Below, piece by piece: positions 7,381-10,205 of a stretch of 10,205 nt of DNA. The stretch is from CAG-791 sp002394525 (lineage in GTDB: Bacteria > Bacillota > Clostridia > Lachnospirales > Lachnospiraceae), in assembly GCA_946536955.1 (NCBI GenBank), contig CAMNFJ010000114.1, positions 1 to 10,205 on the forward strand, in the 5' to 3' direction. Position 1 is the stretch's first letter, and each line of letters starts with the position of its first letter. The translations under genes and the position numbers were made by a program. The notes under the pieces were generated by a model. It was not told where the DNA came from. It saw nothing but the letters and a program-made list of their open reading frames with translations, and did not search any database.

Positions 7381-7410
7381 TGAGTCACAGGGGACGGTTC
7401 TGTTGACTCA
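7381..7410. repeat. Complete GGGGACGGTTCT repeat supplying a stop codon
   Basis: TGAGTCA, CA, GGGGACGGTTCT, GT and TGACTCA make a textbook 30-base unit with perfect inverted ends. The first three bases are the stop codon of the surface-protein pseudogene. It opens a 390-base repeat-filled gap that holds no gene. Confidence 0.9.
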
Positions 7411-7443
7411 TATTGAATCGGAAAAGTATCCGGTTGCTGACTG

Positions 7444-7507
7444 GTGTGACAAGGGGACAGGCACTCTGTCACAGTACTGTGACAGAGTGCCTGTCCCCTT
7501 GTCACAC
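7444..7507. repeat. 64-base perfect palindrome, GGGGACAGGCAC family
   Basis: Two 31-base arms (7444-7474 and 7477-7507) flank TA and are exactly complementary, so the whole 64 bases are self-complementary. Each arm is nearly identical to those at 3048-3111. Shorter fragments reading CTTGTCACACC or similar follow to about 7550. Confidence 0.95.
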
Positions 7508-7568
7508 CTCCTTGTCACACCCCCCTTGTCATCCCCCTAGTCACACCTGTACATCACCGCGCATTTTA

Positions 7569-7620
7569 AAGTGCCCCGGGGGACATACCTGGTATGTCCC
7601 CCGGGGCACTTGCTGTTTTT
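7569..7620 (+). terminator. Strong hairpin with T-run; also a GGGGAC-core palindrome
   Basis: Two perfect 21-base arms (7569-7589, 7591-7611) are separated by a single T. The stem is very GC-rich, and GCTG with five T residues follows at 7612-7620. That fits a Rho-independent terminator for the plus strand, between two convergent genes. The arm contains GGGGGACATACC, so it shares the GGGGAC core and may belong to the same repeat set. Confidence 0.7.
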
Positions 7621-7622
7621 CC

Positions 7623-7700
7623 ATGGCTTAGAAGAGTCAGCAGAACCGTCCTCCGTGACTCATGGCTTAGAAGAGTCAGCAGAACCGTCCTCCGTGACTC
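7623..7700. repeat. Two exact 39-base tandem copies of a GGTTCT-type repeat
   Basis: Units 7623-7661 and 7662-7700 are identical. Each holds GAGTCA, AGAACCGTCCTCC (the reverse of the GGTTCT core with one change) and TGACTC. The shared flank ATGGCTTAGAA shows that a repeat plus its flank was tandemly duplicated recently. Confidence 0.92.
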
Positions 7701-7721
7701 ACGTCCTCTGACTCATCTGGA

Positions 7722-7773
7722 TGAGTCAGAAGAACCGTCCCCGGTGACTCGAAGAACCGTCCCCGGTGACTCA
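7722..7773. repeat. GGTTCT-type repeat with 22-base tandem duplication, overlapping a stop codon
   Basis: TGAGTCA (7722-7728) begins a unit whose body, AGAACCGTCCCC plus flanks, occurs twice exactly (7729-7750, 7751-7772). The last TGACTCA (7767-7773) read on the minus strand is TGAGTCA, and its TGA is the stop of the S41 peptidase gene. Confidence 0.92.
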
Positions 7774-10029
7774 CTCGGCAGCCGTCTCAGCCGCAGTTGT
7801 TTCTTCAGCTGCAGTCTCTGCTGCGGCGGCAGTCGCTTCTTCAGCTGCAGTCTCTGCTGTAGCACCGGCTTCCGCTTCTTCCTTGGCTTTATCGAGTTCC
7901 GCGAAGAGGTTTTCAAGGAATTCGGAGATCTGTTCGTTTTCTTCGGTGTAATCCCATACCATTTCGGTCACGCCGTTCTGGTACTGGTGGACGGCGTCGG
8001 CGATGCCTTCGGGGTTATACCACGGGACTTTGATGACGTCGAGCATGAAGGGCATCATGTTGAGATCGACTTCGGTCGCCTTTTCGTCGGAGACGAATTC
8101 TCCGTTGGTTTCCTCTCCGAGCTTGAGCATGCCGGAGTAGACGGCGCAGCGGCCGTAGGCGTCGATGAAGCTGCCGACTACGCAGTCGCCGCCGCCCGGC
8201 TTTGTGCCGATGATCTTGGCCAGGCCCTGTTTCTGGGCAAAGTAGGGCATGGCGTTGGCGCAGGAGTAGGAGGAGCCGCTGCACATGATGTAGAAGTCGT
8301 ACTGGCCGCCGAAGCCGTCCTGGTCGTCCGCAACGCCGTCCAGGTTGGTGTCGACGTGGTAGTATTCCTGTCTGTAGTTGCCTGCCATCAGGTCCCTGTC
8401 TGTGATCTTCACCTCTCCGTCTTCAGACAGGAAGCCGAGGACAGCGATCAGGGCGCTTGCGTTTCCGCCTCCGTTGTCGGAGAGGTTGATGACGACATTT
8501 TTCACTTCGTCGTGCTGTTTGATGTCCTCAAAGCAGTTGTAGAAAAAGGCGAAGGAGCTTGTCTTTTCATCCTCTTTTTTGACGGGGTCCAGATAGTAGG
8601 AGGGGACTCTTTTGCCCGTATCGTCCTTGAAGGCATTGAAATAAATGACGGCCGTGTCGCCGGCATAGTCCAGGCGCTCGTCTCCGTAATCGGCGGGCTT
8701 GTTCTTATCGAAATACAGGGTCCATGCAAAGAGGGGCACGACCTCCGGGATCTTGAACCCTTTCTCGAGCAGGGCGCCCATGATGGCATCCAACTCCAGT
8801 TCGTTTATGGACTCTGAAGGTGTCATATCTTCCTCTGAGATGGAATCAAAGAGCTGCCGGCCCTCCTCAGAATTCTTGATCTCTTCGACCATGGGGGCGA
8901 TATCCGCAGGCTGGGGGGGATCGATCTTGCCGAAAACAGTATCCATGCTGAACACGGAGTCGTGGCCGGAATCAAACAGGTAGTTGAAGAGCATGATCTC
9001 CGAGGTCATCGCGTAGGATGGATTGGTGGAGCACAGGGCCGGTTTGGCATTCATCCTCGTGAAGTATTCGTCAAAGGTCGTGATGTCTTTTTCTTCCTTG
9101 TGGCCGAAGGTCAGGTCCAGGAGCAGACATATGGAGTAATAGCCGTAGTTCGCGTAGGCCTGGGTCGTCTCTGTTTTTTCACTGAAGGGGCCGGAAAAGA
9201 GTGCCTTGATGTAGGGGCTGTCCTTTGCATTTTCGTGACCTTCCTCCGTCAGGAAATTATTTGCCTCAAAGGCGTTGTAATAGTCTTTTCCGTTGTAGGC
9301 CAGGACATTCATCATACAGACGCTTCCGAAGGTGTTCTGCAGGGCCAGGAAGGGCAGGAGGATATCATCCTCATAGGGGATGACCGGCATGTGGTAGTCC
9401 CGGAGCGACACGGTCAGCGGGACCGCATCGGTCTGTACGGACTCGTTTTTGGCCGATCTCGTGACCACATTGTATTCGCTGTCTTCGACGATGGCGCCGT
9501 CGATCGGTCCGGTGGACCTGAGCCTGGAGGGATTCTCAAAGCGGATCGTGTCCGCGGCAGGGTCGATCACAGCCTCCGTGTCGTTGACGGAAATCGTCAG
9601 GACGCCGTCCTGCCTGGTGATATTCTGCCTTCCCTCGAAAAGGAGGGCCAGATAATCCGATGCCCTGATAAAGGGGACATCCTCATAGCCCTTGACCCCG
9701 AAGGTGGGGATCGTATCATACTTTCCAAGGGTCAGCTCGGTGTAAACGCGGCTGTCCTCCCAGGTGACCGAGACATCCTCCGCGGGGATTTCCTCCGCTG
9801 CGGATTCTTTTGCTGTGCTCCCGGCTGCAGCCGCCGCTGCGGCTGTGCCGGCAGCACCTGCGGCTCCCGGGGAAGCGGCTGGATCCGTCTCCGGAGAGGC
9901 AGAATCCGCCTTGACTTCCTCTGTTGTGCTGCCGCCGGCCGGGGCCTCCGCGCCTGCTCCTCCGCAGGCTGTGGCTGAAGCGACCATGGCAAGAGTCAGC
10001 AGCAGACAGATCGTTTTCCGTAATTTCAT
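7771..10029 (-). CDS. S41-family peptidase lipoprotein
   Basis: This is a 752-residue exported lipoprotein. It has a signal peptide with lipobox ATAC (Cys22), then an Ala/Gly/Ser/Glu-rich linker (23-85) that holds the body away from the membrane. Residues about 95-235 resemble a copper-amine-oxidase-N-like stalk domain (VPFIRASDYLALLFEG). The S41 (tail-specific protease) core covers about 455-640, with VVINLSDNGGGN (512-523), candidate nucleophile Ser589 in SYSCAN, and GLAKIIGTKPGGG (602-614). No PDZ domain is recognised. An EF-hand-like calcium loop (residues 560-571) sits just before the nucleophile. The tail (718-752) is Ala/Glu/Thr only and contains a 12-residue duplication. The start is set by GGAGGAGGAAG (complement of 10033-10043). 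Substrates are unknown; the family degrades or processes extracellular proteins. The stop codon is part of a repeat arm. Confidence 0.92.
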   Translation of the reverse strand: MKLRKTICLLLTLAMVASATACGGAGAEAPAGGSTTEEVKADSASPETDPAASPGAAGAAGTAAAAAAAGSTAKESAAEEIPAEDVSVTWEDSRVYTELTLGKYDTIPTFGVKGYEDVPFIRASDYLALLFEGRQNITRQDGVLTISVNDTEAVIDPAADTIRFENPSRLRSTGPIDGAIVEDSEYNVVTRSAKNESVQTDAVPLTVSLRDYHMPVIPYEDDILLPFLALQNTFGSVCMMNVLAYNGKDYYNAFEANNFLTEEGHENAKDSPYIKALFSGPFSEKTETTQAYANYGYYSICLLLDLTFGHKEEKDITTFDEYFTRMNAKPALCSTNPSYAMTSEIMLFNYLFDSGHDSVFSMDTVFGKIDPPQPADIAPMVEEIKNSEEGRQLFDSISEEDMTPSESINELELDAIMGALLEKGFKIPEVVPLFAWTLYFDKNKPADYGDERLDYAGDTAVIYFNAFKDDTGKRVPSYYLDPVKKEDEKTSSFAFFYNCFEDIKQHDEVKNVVINLSDNGGGNASALIAVLGFLSEDGEVKITDRDLMAGNYRQEYYHVDTNLDGVADDQDGFGGQYDFYIMCSGSSYSCANAMPYFAQKQGLAKIIGTKPGGGDCVVGSFIDAYGRCAVYSGMLKLGEETNGEFVSDEKATEVDLNMMPFMLDVIKVPWYNPEGIADAVHQYQNGVTEMVWDYTEENEQISEFLENLFAELDKAKEEAEAGATAETAAEEATAAAAETAAEETTAAETAAE
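7801..7859 (-). repeat. 36-base period repeat encoding the Ala/Glu/Thr tail
   Basis: A 23-base block at 7801-7823 recurs exactly at 7837-7859. On the minus strand both encode an AETAAEE-type segment of the S41 protein tail. The period is 36 bases (12 codons), so copy-number change would keep the frame. Confidence 0.8.
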
Positions 10030-10088
10030 ATGCTTCCTCCTCCTTTTTTTGTTATATTTGCAGGTTTACGAATGACTTCCGTATTTAT

Positions 10089-10117
10089 ATTTTAGCACTA
10101 TTGCTGAGATGAGTCAC
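10089..10117 (-). promoter_or_regulatory. Candidate promoter of the S41 lipoprotein gene
   Basis: On the minus strand GTGACT (complement of 10112-10117) and TAAAAT (complement of 10089-10094) are spaced by 17 bases. TG lies one base before the -10, as in an extended -10. The -35 matches TTGACA at four of six bases and falls inside a TGACTCA repeat heptamer. The leader would be about 50-60 bases. Confidence 0.45.
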
Positions 10118-10129
10118 GTAAGTCATGGG
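10110..10129. repeat. TGAGTCA half-site with the shared 12-mer
   Basis: TGAGTCA (10110-10116) is followed by GTAAGTCATGGG (10118-10129), identical to 1708-1719. It lies upstream of the S41 gene and overlaps its candidate -35 box. Confidence 0.65.
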
Positions 10130-10133
10130 AGCG

Positions 10134-10205
10134 GCGGGAGGGGGACAGGGGGGTGTGACAGGGGGTGTGACAAGGGGACAGGCACTCTGTCACAGGACTG
10201 TGACA
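10134..10205. repeat. GGGGACAGGCAC palindrome cut by the window end
   Basis: The left arm 10165-10195 is identical to the arm at 7444-7474. The spacer GA (10196-10197) and the first eight bases of the right arm follow before the window ends. Degenerate G-rich fragments with GGGGACAGG and TGTGACAGG precede it from 10140. I see no gene in 10030-10205. Confidence 0.9.

Larger units (their letters stand above)
4864..7383 (+). pseudogene. Broken LPxTG-anchored pilin-like surface protein gene
   Basis: One protein of about 840 residues can be followed only by changing frame at least four times. It opens at ATG 4864 with a charged N-terminus and a long hydrophobic stretch, ending in VRA before EDVV (cleavage site about 4981). 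The frame breaks are near 4942-4950 (T run), 5089-5110, 5424-5432 and 6511-6530. In order the pieces encode a beta-rich region, a carboxypeptidase-regulatory-like repeat (about 5890-6110), a Cna_B domain (about 6180-6425, with EKEWD and NGWACDF), the second half of a D2 pilin domain (6526-6820, YTFTDELSAGL to GNPNAV), a SpaA-like domain (6895-7130, with INKTD and the IKET isopeptide Glu), a Pro/Ser/Asp linker and LPSTG at 7348-7362. Such proteins are sortase-linked to pili or the wall. The hydrophobic anchor and basic tail after LPSTG are absent because a repeat begins and supplies the stop. GGGGGG sits three bases before the ATG, a weak ribosome site. Confidence 0.85.

Noticed and set aside
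7623..7773. Insertion sequence ends
   Set aside because: There is no transposase frame, no element-sized inverted repeats and no target duplication, only short repeats and local tandem duplication.
7594..8817. Long open frame (407 codons) on the plus strand
   Set aside because: It starts in repeats and lies antisense to the S41 gene, which has a signal peptide, protease motifs and a strong ribosome site. The antisense translation is compositionally odd and matches nothing known.
8962..9978. Second long plus-strand open frame (338 codons)
   Set aside because: It is antisense to the N-terminal half of the S41 gene, has no ribosome site and no recognisable domain. High GC keeps stops rare on this strand.

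Overview
The window looks like chromosomal DNA from a fairly GC-rich Gram-positive of the Clostridia, most like Lachnospiraceae. The reasons are strong purine-rich Shine-Dalgarno sites, a sortase-type (LPxTG) pilin-like surface protein with Cna_B, D2 and SpaA-like domains, a lipobox-anchored S41 protease with Ala/Glu/Thr-rich linkers, and dense short palindromic repeats. The lineage is an inference from gene content; no rRNA or other marker gene is present.

Layout. Positions 77-3021 hold four + strand genes: a metallo-beta-lactamase-fold hydrolase (77-880), a class III nucleotide cyclase overlapping it by 4 bases (877-1701), a PAP2 lipid phosphatase (1750-2286) and a six-helix AIG1/Pr6Pr-like membrane protein (2404-3021). 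Positions 3169-4539 (- strand) encode an intact TRZ/ATZ-type amidohydrolase/deaminase. A 324-base divergent intergenic region (4540-4863) follows, with a candidate promoter on each strand. Positions 4864-7383 (+) are the wreck of one long LPxTG surface/pilin-like gene. It is broken by at least four reading-frame changes and loses its membrane anchor where a repeat begins directly after the sorting motif. Positions 7384-7770 are almost wholly repeats plus a strong hairpin. Positions 7771-10029 (-) encode an S41-peptidase lipoprotein, and its upstream region runs into more repeats at the window end.

Function. The hydrolase and cyclase are translationally coupled, and the hydrolase family includes cyclic-phosphate phosphodiesterases, so they may form a make-and-break nucleotide signalling pair. 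This is inference. The two membrane proteins downstream suggest a lipid or envelope link.

The most striking feature is a set of short modular repeats sharing the core GGGGAC. The core is followed by AGGCAC, GGTTCT, GTTTCA, ATTTCA or ATACC. It is flanked by inverted TGAGTCA/TGACTCA or TGTGACA/TGTCACA arms, or, for the ATACC version, sits in its own hairpin. They fill most intergenic spaces. In five of seven genes the TGA stop codon lies inside a repeat arm. No transposase is present, so if mobile they depend on an enzyme encoded elsewhere.
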